Shown here: piece after piece, positions 16,196 to 23,983 of the stretch
Position numbering within the stretch: position 1 is the stretch's first letter
Layout of the letters: the number at the start of each line of letters is the position of its first letter
Source of the DNA: JAXGPP01 sp040766885
Lineage (GTDB): Bacteria; Planctomycetota; Planctomycetia; Pirellulales; Thermoguttaceae
NCBI GenBank assembly: GCA_040766885.1
Contig: JAXGPP010000003.1
Span: forward strand, 186,001 to 250,000
DNA length: 64,000 nucleotides
Direction of reading: 5' to 3'
Position numbers and translations under genes: made by a program
Notes under the pieces: generated by a model
The model's database searches: none
Told to the model about the DNA's origin: nothing
What the model saw: the letters and a program-made list of their open reading frames with translations, nothing else

Positions 16196-17986
16196 CTACA
16201 GCTCGAGAGCCTTGGTTAGTTCTGCCCGGTACGCGGCGCGGTCCAAAGGCTGCCATTCGTTGAGTCGCGAGACATCGCTCGACTCGAGCACCTCGAGAAA
16301 CGGGCCGGCGCGCCGCTGGGCCAGCGGGCCCAGCGCCGCCTTGCTCTCGGGCGTCCGCGCCCGCTCGACGATCGCGTAATCGACGCTCATCCGCGACAAC
16401 TTCACTCGGTTCAAGAGTGCCGGATCGCTGGCGGCCAACTCCTCCGCCTGCTGCCAGAGGCGGTCGGCCTCGGCGAGCAACTCGTCGGTCAGGTGGGGGT
16501 GCGTGGGCGGCACCCAAATGTTCACATGGATGTTCTCCCGCTCCACCCGGTCGTGGAGCAGATCGAGATACTTGCGCACCACGCCGGCCGCCGGACCGTA
16601 GTAGCCGGCGAGGAATTCGCTGGTCGCCTGCTCCTCGTCGTAATCGGGATTCCAGAGGAATTTGGCCGTCAGATAGCCGCCCAGAGCCGCCATGTCGCTG
16701 TGCGGCGTGTTGTAGGTGTCCTGCTCGAAGATGCCCCGCACGTGGTGTTCGATGAAGAAACGGATGTTGTCGTTGCGGATCCGCTGGTTGGGGAAGGGCA
16801 ACAGGTAGTGGCGGAAATCGGTGACGTAGTCCCACACCCACAACCGGTCCGAGACCTTCGACCAGCCGCGAATGTCGTCGCAGAACTTGCGGTTGGCCTC
16901 GCTGTCGCAGGTGGCCAGCGGATGCGAAAAGCAGCATTCGATCGAGCACAGGCGGATGATCACGTTGGGCCGCGGGCGCATCGTCTTGGGCGGCTTGCGC
17001 GTCCACTGGTAGGCGAGCGTTTCCACCGCCTTGTCGGGAAACTGCTTCTCTGCCGCCTCGGCCACCCGGTTCACCAGTTGCAGCACCGGCGCCATCTGCG
17101 TTTCCTCGGCCTTGGCCAGCGCCTGGCATTTCTCGCATTCGCAGTAGTTGTACCAGTCGTTCTGTGAAACGGAGAAGACAAACGCGTCGGGCTGGGCCGC
17201 CATCGCCCGGAGAATGCCTTCCGTGGCGATCCGCACCACATCCTCGTTGGTGCAGCAGAGTTGGGTGTGGTCCTTGAGCCGCTTGCCCTTCACCAGCGCA
17301 AAGTACTCCGGATGCTCGTCAAAGTACTTCTCCGGCGGTACAAGCCCATCGAACGTGTGGCAGAAGAAGCCGCTGCCGAAGCGGATCTTGCCACCGTGCT
17401 TCTCCTCCAGCCGGCCGCTCGACGAATTCATCCGATTGCGGGCGCACCAGTCGCCGTCGAAACAGTCGAATGTGAATGGTTCCCGGTATTCGAGCACGGG
17501 TATCCGCTGCTCGTCGATCGCTGCCAGCGACAGCCGGTCTCGCTTGGGGATGCGGTTCACGCCGGGGGCAAACCAGCGACAGCCGAGGTGCTCTTCGAGC
17601 AACCCGTACACGCCGTACAGAGTCCCCCGCGGCTCGCCGCCGGCGATCACCAGTCGCGGGCCGATCGTGCGGATGACGTAGCCCTCCAGGCCCAACTTGT
17701 CGAAGTCGATCGCCGGGTCCAGGCCATCAAGACGGGAGCTTCTGCCGACGAGGATCTCCCGCTCCGCCGCAGGCTCCCGATCAGCGACGATCGGCAATGT
17801 GACGCCGGCAATTTCCCGCAGAAACATCTGAAGTTCCTCGGCGGCGTGGCGCGTCGATGCCGAAGCGGCCTCGGCGACGACGATGCGGTAGCCCGACTGC
17901 CCGCCCTCGGCCAGGATCATTTCGTCGGCAGGGGAATGGGCCGCCATGATCGCGACGGCGACAATCGCCATGAAGCCTCGCCACAT
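16196..17986 (-). CDS. Secreted DUF4838 protein, alpha-glucuronidase-like N-domain
   Basis: A protein of 596 residues with a signal peptide (FMAIVAVAIMAAHSPADE). Residues about 30-150 resemble the N-terminal domain of alpha-glucuronidases: STRHAAEELQMFLREIAGVT, then GTLYGVYGLLEEHLGCRWFA. The rest is the DUF4838 barrel-like part with CCTNEDVVRIATEGILRAM, VSQNDWYNYCECEKCQALA and NVIIRLCSIECCFSHPL. Several Cys-pairs (C-E-C-E-K-C) could bind metal. ATG 17986 is chosen over 18001 because AGGAG lies seven bases before 17986. It is the first gene of a four-gene operon. A role in uronic-acid polysaccharide breakdown is inferred only from the domain relation. Confidence 0.85.
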   Translation of the reverse strand: MWRGFMAIVAVAIMAAHSPADEMILAEGGQSGYRIVVAEAASASTRHAAEELQMFLREIAGVTLPIVADREPAAEREILVGRSSRLDGLDPAIDFDKLGLEGYVIRTIGPRLVIAGGEPRGTLYGVYGLLEEHLGCRWFAPGVNRIPKRDRLSLAAIDEQRIPVLEYREPFTFDCFDGDWCARNRMNSSSGRLEEKHGGKIRFGSGFFCHTFDGLVPPEKYFDEHPEYFALVKGKRLKDHTQLCCTNEDVVRIATEGILRAMAAQPDAFVFSVSQNDWYNYCECEKCQALAKAEETQMAPVLQLVNRVAEAAEKQFPDKAVETLAYQWTRKPPKTMRPRPNVIIRLCSIECCFSHPLATCDSEANRKFCDDIRGWSKVSDRLWVWDYVTDFRHYLLPFPNQRIRNDNIRFFIEHHVRGIFEQDTYNTPHSDMAALGGYLTAKFLWNPDYDEEQATSEFLAGYYGPAAGVVRKYLDLLHDRVERENIHVNIWVPPTHPHLTDELLAEADRLWQQAEELAASDPALLNRVKLSRMSVDYAIVERARTPESKAALGPLAQRRAGPFLEVLESSDVSRLNEWQPLDRAAYRAELTKALEL

Positions 17987-18220
17987 CGGTATGCTCCTCA
18001 TGCAGACTCATTGGTGCCGTGGATGTCCGTTGCGGCCTTCCATGATACCGGTCCGCATCCGCCGCGACCACCAGCGCGCGCCTGACCGAGCGGTTGGCCC
18101 GCGGGGCCGGATCGGGTAAATTCTCATTCTCCGGCCGGAACGACCCAGCAGGGGGTGTCACATCGAACTCACTGCGGTAGCATAGGTTGTCGAAAGTGCC
18201 TGACCCGCGAGTGATTGCCT

Positions 18221-18661
18221 ATGGCGTCCGCAAAGAAAGGCCCCATTTACCAGGCTTCCGCCGTGCCCTACCGGATGTGCCGGGGCGAGGTCGAGTTCTG
18301 CCTAATCACCTCGCGTAAGGGACGGTGGGGCTTTCCCAAGGGCATTATCGATCCGGGCGAGACTCCGCTTGATACGGCGCTCAAAGAGGCTGAGGAAGAA
18401 GCAGGGCTAGAGGGCGAACTCGAAGGCGAACCGCTCGGAACCTACAAGTACCGCAAGTGGGGGCGTCCGCTCATCGTCGCCTGCTACCTGATGAAGGTCA
18501 CCGAAGCGGCCGACGAGTGGGACGAGGATGATCTTCGCGAACGGGTGTGGGTCCCCGCCGACCAGGCTCGTGCGGTAATCAGCCGCCGGCGGATCCGCAG
18601 CCTCGTCGATACTGCTTTGGCGCGGCTCGAGAACGGCCGCGTTCACTCGAACGATTATTGA
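18221..18661 (+). CDS. NUDIX hydrolase
   Basis: A 146-residue enzyme that cleaves a nucleoside diphosphate linked to another moiety. The Nudix box reads GIIDPGETPLDTALKEAEEE then AGL: G-x5-E-x7-K-E-x2-E-E-x-G-L, with Lys at the usual Arg and the metal-binding glutamates kept. Upstream is the typical SAVPYRMCRGEVEFCLITSR strand pair, and downstream YKYRKWGRPLIVACYLMKVT. The form resembles diadenosine or diphosphoinositol polyphosphate hydrolases (DIPP/Ap4A type), which fits F/Y-x-x-R-x-W-x-F-P-K-G (KGRWGFPKG). ATG 18221 is taken; a TTG two codons upstream is an alternative. It is monocistronic. Confidence 0.92.
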   Translation: MASAKKGPIYQASAVPYRMCRGEVEFCLITSRKGRWGFPKGIIDPGETPLDTALKEAEEEAGLEGELEGEPLGTYKYRKWGRPLIVACYLMKVTEAADEWDEDDLRERVWVPADQARAVISRRRIRSLVDTALARLENGRVHSNDY

Positions 18662-18735
18662 CGAACAGGCAAGGCACCGCGATGCCCTGCCGCTAGCCGA
18701 CTCCCTTTGAACTGCCCAGCGCCCCCTCCAGCCGG

Positions 18736-19782
18736 CTACGCAACCTTCGTTTCCGCGGAGTCGACTGCCAACGCGCCCGCCTCGGCCCAGCGCTCGGTGT
18801 AGACGCATCCGGCCCATGACAGGCCCACTCCAAAACCGATCACGAGCGATCGCTTGCCGGGCCGCAACCGCTTGTCGGCGCGGAGACTCTTCACGAGGAT
18901 GGGAATCGTCGAAGAAACGGTGTTGCCGCACTCCTCCAACTCCATGGGCATCAGGTTCTCGCCCACCTCAAGCCGTTCGCGGAGGTGCTCGAGCATGAAC
19001 TGCGTGGCTTGATGGACGAGGAAGAAATCGATGTCCGTCCGCTTCAAGTCCGCGTCGGCCAGCAACTGATCGACCATCGGCGGGACGACTTCGAGCGTGA
19101 ACTTCACCAGTTCGGGGCCGTCCATGTAGAGGCTGCTAGGCCAACGTTTCCGCTTACGGGGCTGGATGGCGCTATGCGCAGGACGCGCGCCCCCCTCCGT
19201 CACCATCAACGCGTTGCCGCCGCGGCCGTCGGTGCCAAAAACGAACGGGCCCAGCGAGGGTTGATCCGCCGCGTCAATGAGCGTCGCCGCCGCGCCGTCG
19301 CCGAAGATCGTTCGCAGCGAGCGATCCGTGGGATCGATGTAGCGGGAATAGGTCTCGGCCGTGATCAGCAGCACCCGGCGGGCCGCCCCAGACCGGATCA
19401 GGCCGTCGGCCAGCGAGAGTCCGTAAACGAAGCCCGAGCAGCCGAGATTGAAATCCAGTGCCCCGATCGACGTTCGCAAGCCCAAACGCTCCTGCATCAG
19501 GCAGGCCGTCGTGGGCAACGGATAGTCCGGCGTTTGGGTGCAGAACAGAAGAAAGTCGACGGACTGCCGGTCGATCGCGTACTGCTTGAACAACTTCTCC
19601 GCCGCTGCAACTCCGAGGTCCGAGGCGCATTCACCAGGTGCGGCGATTCGCCGCGACCTGACACCGGTCTTGCGGTAGATCAGGTCCATGTCCCAGTGCG
19701 GAAACTCGGCCGCCAAAAGATCGTTGTCCTCCACCGTCTCCGGCAGATGGACGGCGATCGGGCCGACCGAAGCGAATTTCAT
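18736..19782 (-). CDS. FabH-like 3-oxoacyl-ACP synthase III
   Basis: A thiolase-fold ketosynthase of 348 residues. The triad is intact: Cys115 in DFNLGCSGFVYGL, His257 in LVHQATQFM and Asn287 in ECGNTVSST. DMDLIYRKTGVRSRRIA near the N-terminus and IFGDGAAATLI are typical of KASIII. ATG 19782 is supported by AGAGGA 8-13 bases before it; further upstream residues of the frame look untranslated. It is alone rather than in a fab cluster, so it may serve a specialised acyl product instead of primary fatty-acid initiation. Known family members also make beta-ketoacyl products for lipids and signals. Confidence 0.92.
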   Translation of the reverse strand: MKFASVGPIAVHLPETVEDNDLLAAEFPHWDMDLIYRKTGVRSRRIAAPGECASDLGVAAAEKLFKQYAIDRQSVDFLLFCTQTPDYPLPTTACLMQERLGLRTSIGALDFNLGCSGFVYGLSLADGLIRSGAARRVLLITAETYSRYIDPTDRSLRTIFGDGAAATLIDAADQPSLGPFVFGTDGRGGNALMVTEGGARPAHSAIQPRKRKRWPSSLYMDGPELVKFTLEVVPPMVDQLLADADLKRTDIDFFLVHQATQFMLEHLRERLEVGENLMPMELEECGNTVSSTIPILVKSLRADKRLRPGKRSLVIGFGVGLSWAGCVYTERWAEAGALAVDSAETKVA

Positions 19783-20167
19783 CAGCAGGATCCTCTGGGA
19801 GAGAAAAGCGGCGGGCGAAAATGCCAGCGGAAAGGGCTGCAAACTACCACAACCCCCCACGCAGGTCAAGCTTGTGTCTCAAGGGGGGTGTCGCGCGCAG
19901 GACCATAGCCATCATAACTCAGATAAAGGAGGCAGTCAGGTGACGGCCCGCCTGTATCCAGGCGATTTGGTCAAAGGTATTTTTCGCGCGACCTCGTTTC
20001 GGGCGGCATCGCCGGAATTGTCCGGCTCATATGACGCGCGGTTGTTGACATGCCCCCTGAGGCCAACCTCTCCTGCCTCCCCCTTTCCCCCGCCCGCTGG
20101 CAGCCGTGCGACAGGCTGACTAAAATCCACGGGTTTCCCCATCCAACTTTCCCGAGGAGCATCCGAC
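19783..20167. other. Divergent intergenic region, fabH-like / ThuA genes
   Basis: A 385-base region between divergent starts. It holds a candidate leftward promoter (19869-19841), a strong AAAGGAGG site at 19925-19932 followed by GTG 19940 that opens a 59-codon frame of low-complexity composition, and TTGACA at 20044-20049 without a well-spaced -10. No gene is called. Confidence 0.4.
19841..19869 (-). promoter_or_regulatory. Candidate promoter for the FabH-like gene
   Basis: On the minus strand TTGACC (19869-19864) is followed after 17 bases by TAGTTT (19846-19841), which would give an untranslated leader of about 50 bases before ATG 19782. The -10 match is weak. Confidence 0.35.
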
Positions 20168-20926
20168 ATGCGACGTATCCTGCTCACACTGGCCGTGCTC
20201 TGTTTAGGCCTTGCTATGACCTTGGAGGCCATAGCCGCCGACAGCGCTCAGCCAAAGAAGATCCAGGCCCTCTTGATTACCGGCGACGACGTCGGTCCTG
20301 CCCACGACTGGCGCGAGATCAGCGAGGCTACGCGGAAGGCACTCGTCGATTCGGGCAAGATCGACGTCCGCGTGGCCGAGGATCCGCTGATCCTGGAATC
20401 GGAGACGGCCCTGAAGGCCTACGACGTGATCGTGTTCACGATGTTCAACCGCAGCGTGCCGCTGATCACCGGGCAGGCTCAAGAGAATCTCCTGAACTTC
20501 GTCAAGTCGGGCAAGGGCTTCTACATCCAGCACCTGGCCAGCGCGTCGTTCAAGGAATGGCCCGAGTTCGGCAAGCTTGCCGGCCGCCACTGGGTGATGG
20601 GCAAGTCGGGCCACGGACCACGGTCCGTATTCAAGGCCAACGTGGTCGATCGGGAGCACCCGATCACCAAGGGGCTCGAAGACTTCGAGGTCGATGATGA
20701 GCTCTACGCGAAGCTCGAAGGCGATGAACCGATCCACGTACTCGTGACCGCCGACTCCGACTGGAGTAAGAAGACGGAGCCGCTCGTCTTCACCCGTGAG
20801 TACGGCCAGGGCCGGGTGGTCCAAAACGCCTTCGGCCACGATGCCAAGGCGATTGAGACCCCGAGCGTGACGAAGCTCATCGTCCGCGGCGTCGAGTGGG
20901 CCGCCACGGGAAAAGTGACGGAATAG
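20168..20926 (+). CDS. Secreted ThuA-domain protein
   Basis: A 252-residue protein with signal peptide MRRILLTLAVLCLGLAMTLEAIAA. The ThuA (trehalose-utilisation, glutamine-amidotransferase-like) fold is shown by ALLITGDDVGPAHDWREISE near the start, YDVIVFTMFNRSVPLITGQA, a GKGFYIQHLAS strand-turn, HPITKGLEDFEVDDELYAKL and the end motif GRVVQNAFGHD. The set HPIT.GL.DF..DDELY is diagnostic for ThuA proteins seen in planctomycete carbohydrate clusters. The exact reaction is not known for the family. It ends before two small palindromic repeats and a strong terminator. Confidence 0.92.
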   Translation: MRRILLTLAVLCLGLAMTLEAIAADSAQPKKIQALLITGDDVGPAHDWREISEATRKALVDSGKIDVRVAEDPLILESETALKAYDVIVFTMFNRSVPLITGQAQENLLNFVKSGKGFYIQHLASASFKEWPEFGKLAGRHWVMGKSGHGPRSVFKANVVDREHPITKGLEDFEVDDELYAKLEGDEPIHVLVTADSDWSKKTEPLVFTREYGQGRVVQNAFGHDAKAIETPSVTKLIVRGVEWAATGKVTE

Positions 20927-20944
20927 AAGAATCCGGTCATAGCA

Positions 20945-20991
20945 CGGATTTCTAATCCGCCCCGTCACGTGAGGCGGAGGGAAAATCCGCC
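20945..20991. repeat. Pair of small palindromic repeats
   Basis: CGGATT (20945-20950), TCT, AATCCG (20954-20959) and then GGCGGA (20973-20978) with TCCGCC (20986-20991). The first is the same type as the palindrome at 32728-32746 (GACGGATT, CTC, AATCCGTC). Confidence 0.55.
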
Positions 20992-21006
20992 CGACAAGAA
21001 ACGCCG

Positions 21007-21034
21007 CCGGGGGCCTCGGCCCCCGGTTCTTTTT
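21007..21034 (+). terminator. Strong intrinsic terminator after the ThuA gene
   Basis: An 8-bp GC-rich stem, CCGGGGGC (21007-21014) with GCCCCCGG (21019-21026), has a CTCG loop and runs into TTCTTTTT (21027-21034). It is a textbook rightward intrinsic terminator for the ThuA gene. Confidence 0.85.
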
Positions 21035-21049
21035 GCACTCATTGCAGGT

Positions 21050-21412
21050 TTACTGTTCCTCTTCGAGGATCTCGCGAATCCGCTCTTCGAGCCGGTTCAA
21101 GTCCCACTTGCCCTGGTCGCGGATGATCGACCGCAGCAGGGGATTGATCTCGGTGATCGTGTCGAGGATATCGCTGAGCATCTCGTGATACTCACGGGTC
21201 TTCGTATACTCCGCGGGCATCTCGACGATGTCGCGAAGGATGGCGCTTTCCGACCGCGAGGCCACCATTGGCTCGCGGGTGCCGTCAATGTAAACTCGGG
21301 TCCGCCGGCCGGGGCCGCGACCCTCTTCAATCGGCTCCAGGCCCGTGATGCTGTCCGACCGGAAGTACTTTCCGTAGCCCAGCGGGACCATATTGCCAGT
21401 TTCGACTTTCAT
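21050..21412 (-). CDS. Small protein resembling RemA/DUF370 at its N-terminus
   Basis: A 120-residue cytoplasmic protein. Residues 1-60 (MKVETGNMVPLGYGKYFRSD, then GPGRRTRVYIDGTREPMVASR) recall the RemA/DUF370 layout: a G-N-x-V opening, a G-R-R-T-R-x-x-x-x-D strand and a following xxSRSE or SaxxPE helix start. RemA-type proteins are DNA-binding regulators of matrix genes in Bacillus. The likeness is by eye and partial, so it is tentative. Residues 60-120 are acidic, helical and probably coiled coil (EINPLLRSIIRDQGKWDLNR, then LEERIREILEEE). A terminator-type hairpin lies only 14-62 bases before the start codon, so its expression may be controlled by attenuation. Confidence 0.65.
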   Translation of the reverse strand: MKVETGNMVPLGYGKYFRSDSITGLEPIEEGRGPGRRTRVYIDGTREPMVASRSESAILRDIVEMPAEYTKTREYHEMLSDILDTITEINPLLRSIIRDQGKWDLNRLEERIREILEEEQ

Positions 21413-21785
21413 GAACGTACTCCAAAGCAGGAAAAAAGAGCGGCCGGCGAAGTGGGAGGAAACCGCCGGCCGCTTTCACTCTCGGACCGCATTGGAGGCG
21501 GGGGCGGCCCGAGGACTGTTCTCCCGGCAGGTTGGCTGAACCGGAAGGCAACGGCGAAAAGAGGGGCGATGGCGAACGCTTTCGGTCGCCGACAGCCCGT
21601 GTTTACTACGCATCTGCACCTGCGGGAGTTCATCTGAACGGCCCTGAAGACGGGTTGTTTCCCATCCAACAATCGGGCTCCGGCGACGAATAGTGATCGG
21701 GTATCAGGAACGTCTGGCAAGGCTCCCTATGATGGGGCCGGTCAGCGGCGTTGCCATAGACTCGGTTCTTTGGGGAGACAGACAA
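21413..21785. other. Intergenic region with leader hairpin
   Basis: The 373 bases between divergent starts hold the minus-strand terminator hairpin (21426-21474) directly in front of the RemA-like gene. Other frames across the region read as low-complexity and start without ribosome sites. No gene is called. Confidence 0.45.
21426..21474 (-). promoter_or_regulatory. Terminator hairpin in leader of RemA-like gene (possible attenuator)
   Basis: Read leftward, arms 21474-21464 and 21449-21439 pair over 11 bp (AGCGGCCGGCG with CGCCGGCCGCT), followed by CTCTTTTTTCC. The T-run ends about 14 bases before the start codon at 21412. No annotated gene upstream on this strand needs a terminator here. 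GGCCGC at 21509-21504 (minus) could pair with GCGGCC of the first arm as a competing anti-terminator. Confidence 0.55.
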
Positions 21786-22004
21786 ATGCATACTTCTTTC
21801 AACTGGGCCGCATTGTTGTTTAACCCGGTCTTTCTCGTCTTCCTGATCCCGATCCTGGCGATCCTTGTGGGCGGCATCACGACGATTGTCAAGCAACTCA
21901 TCAAGCACCGGGAACGAATGGCAATGATCGAGCAGGGGATGAATCCCGACTGGCCGGCACCGAATGACCCCGTCCACCACCAGTCGCAGCGATCGATCTC
22001 CTGA
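21786..22004 (+). CDS. Small single-pass membrane protein with RMAMIEQGMNPD motif
   Basis: A 72-residue protein with a single long membrane helix (NPVFLVFLIPILAILVGGIT) followed by a basic segment and HRERMAMIEQGMNPDWPAP. The ERMAMIEQGMNP motif is widespread in small planctomycete and other bacterial membrane proteins, often near sigma or anti-sigma genes, but its function is not known to me. ATG 21786 is preferred, with GGGGAG 9-14 bases upstream; the frame is open further left but without a start of comparable quality. It is a monocistronic gene. Confidence 0.65.
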   Translation: MHTSFNWAALLFNPVFLVFLIPILAILVGGITTIVKQLIKHRERMAMIEQGMNPDWPAPNDPVHHQSQRSIS

Positions 22005-22110
22005 CGGACTGGTGAGAGTGTTGGGGCCGATGCTCTCGCCGCTTTGGCCCAGCCCGAACCGCCGGCCACCGGCCGATCACGACCCATTCTTTCGGGTGGG
22101 CGTGGGGTGA

Positions 22111-22138
22111 TTGACGCTCGGTTCGGCCGCTGTAGAAT
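22111..22138 (+). promoter_or_regulatory. Candidate promoter of the DUF1559 operon
   Basis: TTGACG (22111-22116) and TAGAAT (22133-22138) are separated by 16 bases. The start site would be about 100 bases before ATG 22245. Confidence 0.5.
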
Positions 22139-22244
22139 GTGCAGCGCCACTTCAGCGGGGCGGCTTTAGCCTAGCTTGGGGGCTCGCTAAATCCGCTCTA
22201 TTCAGCTTCTTCCATTTCAACTTGTCTAGTGAAGGAGGGGGACG

Positions 22245-23354
22245 ATGAGCGGGAGATTGAGCAGGCAACGCATTCTTTGGCGGCAGACGGGCTTCACGCT
22301 CGTCGAACTTCTCGTGGTGATCGCCATCATTGGCATCTTGATTGCCTTGCTGCTGCCGGCCGTTCAGGCGGCTCGCGAGGCGGCCCGGCGGACCCAGTGC
22401 ACCAACCATCTGAAGCAACTGGGACTGGCCCACCACAACTACGTCGATACGAGCAAGAAGCTGGTTGCCAGGAGAGCGGGCACCGACGGACCGGGGGCTC
22501 CGGACACCAGCAGCAACCGCGGCAACCTGTGCGGCTTCATCGCTCTGCTCCCCTACATGGAGCAGCAGGCGATGTACGACCGGATCACCGCCGGCGACCC
22601 GGCCAACGGGATCAATCCCTGGGGACCGCCGGCCGGAAACAACTGGGCCGTGTGGAACGTGCCGCCATCGGGGCTCCTTTGCCCCTCCGATCCCGGCCAG
22701 TACGACGGCACGTCGGGCGCCGGGTTGCAGAAGCACAATTACGCCTTCAGCGTTGGCGACGACACCCACAACATGAATGGCGCCAATCCGAGCAATCTCC
22801 GCGGGCTGTTTGGCGAGCGAAGCTGGCTAAGCCTGGCCAGCATCACCGACGGCACCAGCAACACCATCATGATGAGCGAACGGATGCGGTGCGGCAATGC
22901 GGCGGGCAGCGGTGACGCATATGCCGTTGGGGATAAGGAGCTGGATCACCGCCAAGGACAGGCGATCCTGCCAGCCACGGATTCGCAACCCAATCTCTGC
23001 TACACGCGGACCGACGGCAAGTATTTCACCGCCGGCGACGTGGAACGCCGCTTTGGCGCGCGGTGGACAGCAGGCGGCTTCGAGCGATCCTGCTTCAACA
23101 CGGTGCTCCCTCCCAACGCTCCCTCCTGCGTCGAAGCCAGCAACGTCGACGATGGCGTGGTGCCTCCTAGCAGCCAGCACCCCGGCGGCGTGAATGCTCT
23201 CCTCGCCGACGGGTCGGTTCGCTTCATCAGCGAGACGATCGATACAGGCAATCTGAGCAGGAACCAGGCCAACACCTATACGGGTCCCAGCCGATACGGT
23301 GTGTGGGGATCGCTAGGTTCCCGTGCCGGCGGCGAAACGGTTTCGATCGACTGA
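22245..23354 (+). CDS. DUF1559 protein with type IV prepilin-like N-terminus
   Basis: A 369-residue protein of the large planctomycete DUF1559 family. The leader ends in G-FTLVELLVVIAIIGILIAL, the class III signal cut by prepilin peptidase and shared with type II secretion pseudopilins. This is followed by LLPAVQAAREAARRTQCTNH and LKQLGLAHHNY, the diagnostic DUF1559 block. The C-terminus has the ALLADGSVRFISETI motif. It is likely anchored in or assembled at the membrane as a pseudopilin-like fibre component. It is followed after 27 bases by a lipoprotein gene, a pairing repeated in many planctomycete genomes. It has GAAGGAGGGGG directly before the start. Confidence 0.95.
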   Translation: MSGRLSRQRILWRQTGFTLVELLVVIAIIGILIALLLPAVQAAREAARRTQCTNHLKQLGLAHHNYVDTSKKLVARRAGTDGPGAPDTSSNRGNLCGFIALLPYMEQQAMYDRITAGDPANGINPWGPPAGNNWAVWNVPPSGLLCPSDPGQYDGTSGAGLQKHNYAFSVGDDTHNMNGANPSNLRGLFGERSWLSLASITDGTSNTIMMSERMRCGNAAGSGDAYAVGDKELDHRQGQAILPATDSQPNLCYTRTDGKYFTAGDVERRFGARWTAGGFERSCFNTVLPPNAPSCVEASNVDDGVVPPSSQHPGGVNALLADGSVRFISETIDTGNLSRNQANTYTGPSRYGVWGSLGSRAGGETVSID

Positions 23355-23381
23355 ACCACTCCGGGGAAGCGAGGTGCCTTC

Positions 23382-23885
23382 ATGAACTGCCCGACTCGGG
23401 GCCTTGCCCCGGCTGTATCCTTGCTGTGCCTGCTGATCCTGACGCCGGGTTGCGGCGATCAGGCTGTGTCGGATGGGCCTGAGACGTATCCGGTGAGCGG
23501 CGTGGTCACGCAGAATGGCACACCCGTGGAAGGGGCCAACGTGGTCTTCGAGCTAGCTGACGGCTCGAAGAGCGCGGTCGGCACGACCGACGCTCAAGGG
23601 CAATACACGCTCACTACCTTCGAGGCTGGCGATGGTGCGATCGCCGGTCAGCACAAGGTGACCGTGTCCAAGTACGACCGCCCGGCAACCAGTTCGGCCA
23701 CCGGCGATGCGGCCGATGCTGCTAACGAAGACGTCGGCGACTACGAGGCTGCCGATTCGGAAGCGGACGCCGATTTGGAGCCGAAAAACCTGCTCCCGGC
23801 GCAATACGCCGACCCCGCGACATCCGGTTTCACCGCCGATGTCACTGCCGACGGCGACAACGAGTTCAACTTTGACCTGAAGTAA
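23382..23885 (+). CDS. Carboxypeptidase-regulatory-like lipoprotein
   Basis: A 167-residue lipoprotein with a lipobox (LLILTPGC, Cys about residue 25). The Ig-like carboxypeptidase regulatory fold is seen as YPVSGVVTQNGTPVEGANVV, then FELADGSKSAVGTTDAQGQY and TLTTFEAGDGAIAGQHKVTV. The last third is Asp/Ala-rich and acidic (EDVGDYEAADSEADADLEP). Proteins of this sort accompany DUF1559 genes, and the 27-base gap suggests one transcript. The function is unknown; surface attachment is inferred from the lipobox. Confidence 0.88.
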   Translation: MNCPTRGLAPAVSLLCLLILTPGCGDQAVSDGPETYPVSGVVTQNGTPVEGANVVFELADGSKSAVGTTDAQGQYTLTTFEAGDGAIAGQHKVTVSKYDRPATSSATGDAADAANEDVGDYEAADSEADADLEPKNLLPAQYADPATSGFTADVTADGDNEFNFDLK

Positions 23886-23921
23886 CGGGCCAGGTCGCCA
23901 CGGCGATCGCACGAAAGCGAT

Positions 23922-23957
23922 GGGCCACCACGCAGCCAGTCTGCATGGTGGCCCTTT
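23922..23957 (+). terminator. Terminator of the DUF1559 operon
   Basis: GGGCCACCA (23922-23930) pairs with TGGTGGCCC (23946-23954). An inner GCAG/CTGC stem completes the hairpin, and TTT follows. It lies 37 bases after the lipoprotein stop, between convergent genes. Confidence 0.7.
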
Positions 23958-23983
23958 GTGTCACCCATCCTGGGCGTCTCAAC

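Noticed and set aside
19940..20119. GTG-started 59-codon frame with a strong AAAGGAGG upstream
   Set aside because: The ribosome site is good, but the translation is low-complexity with no homology I recognise and the frame is short; likely chance.
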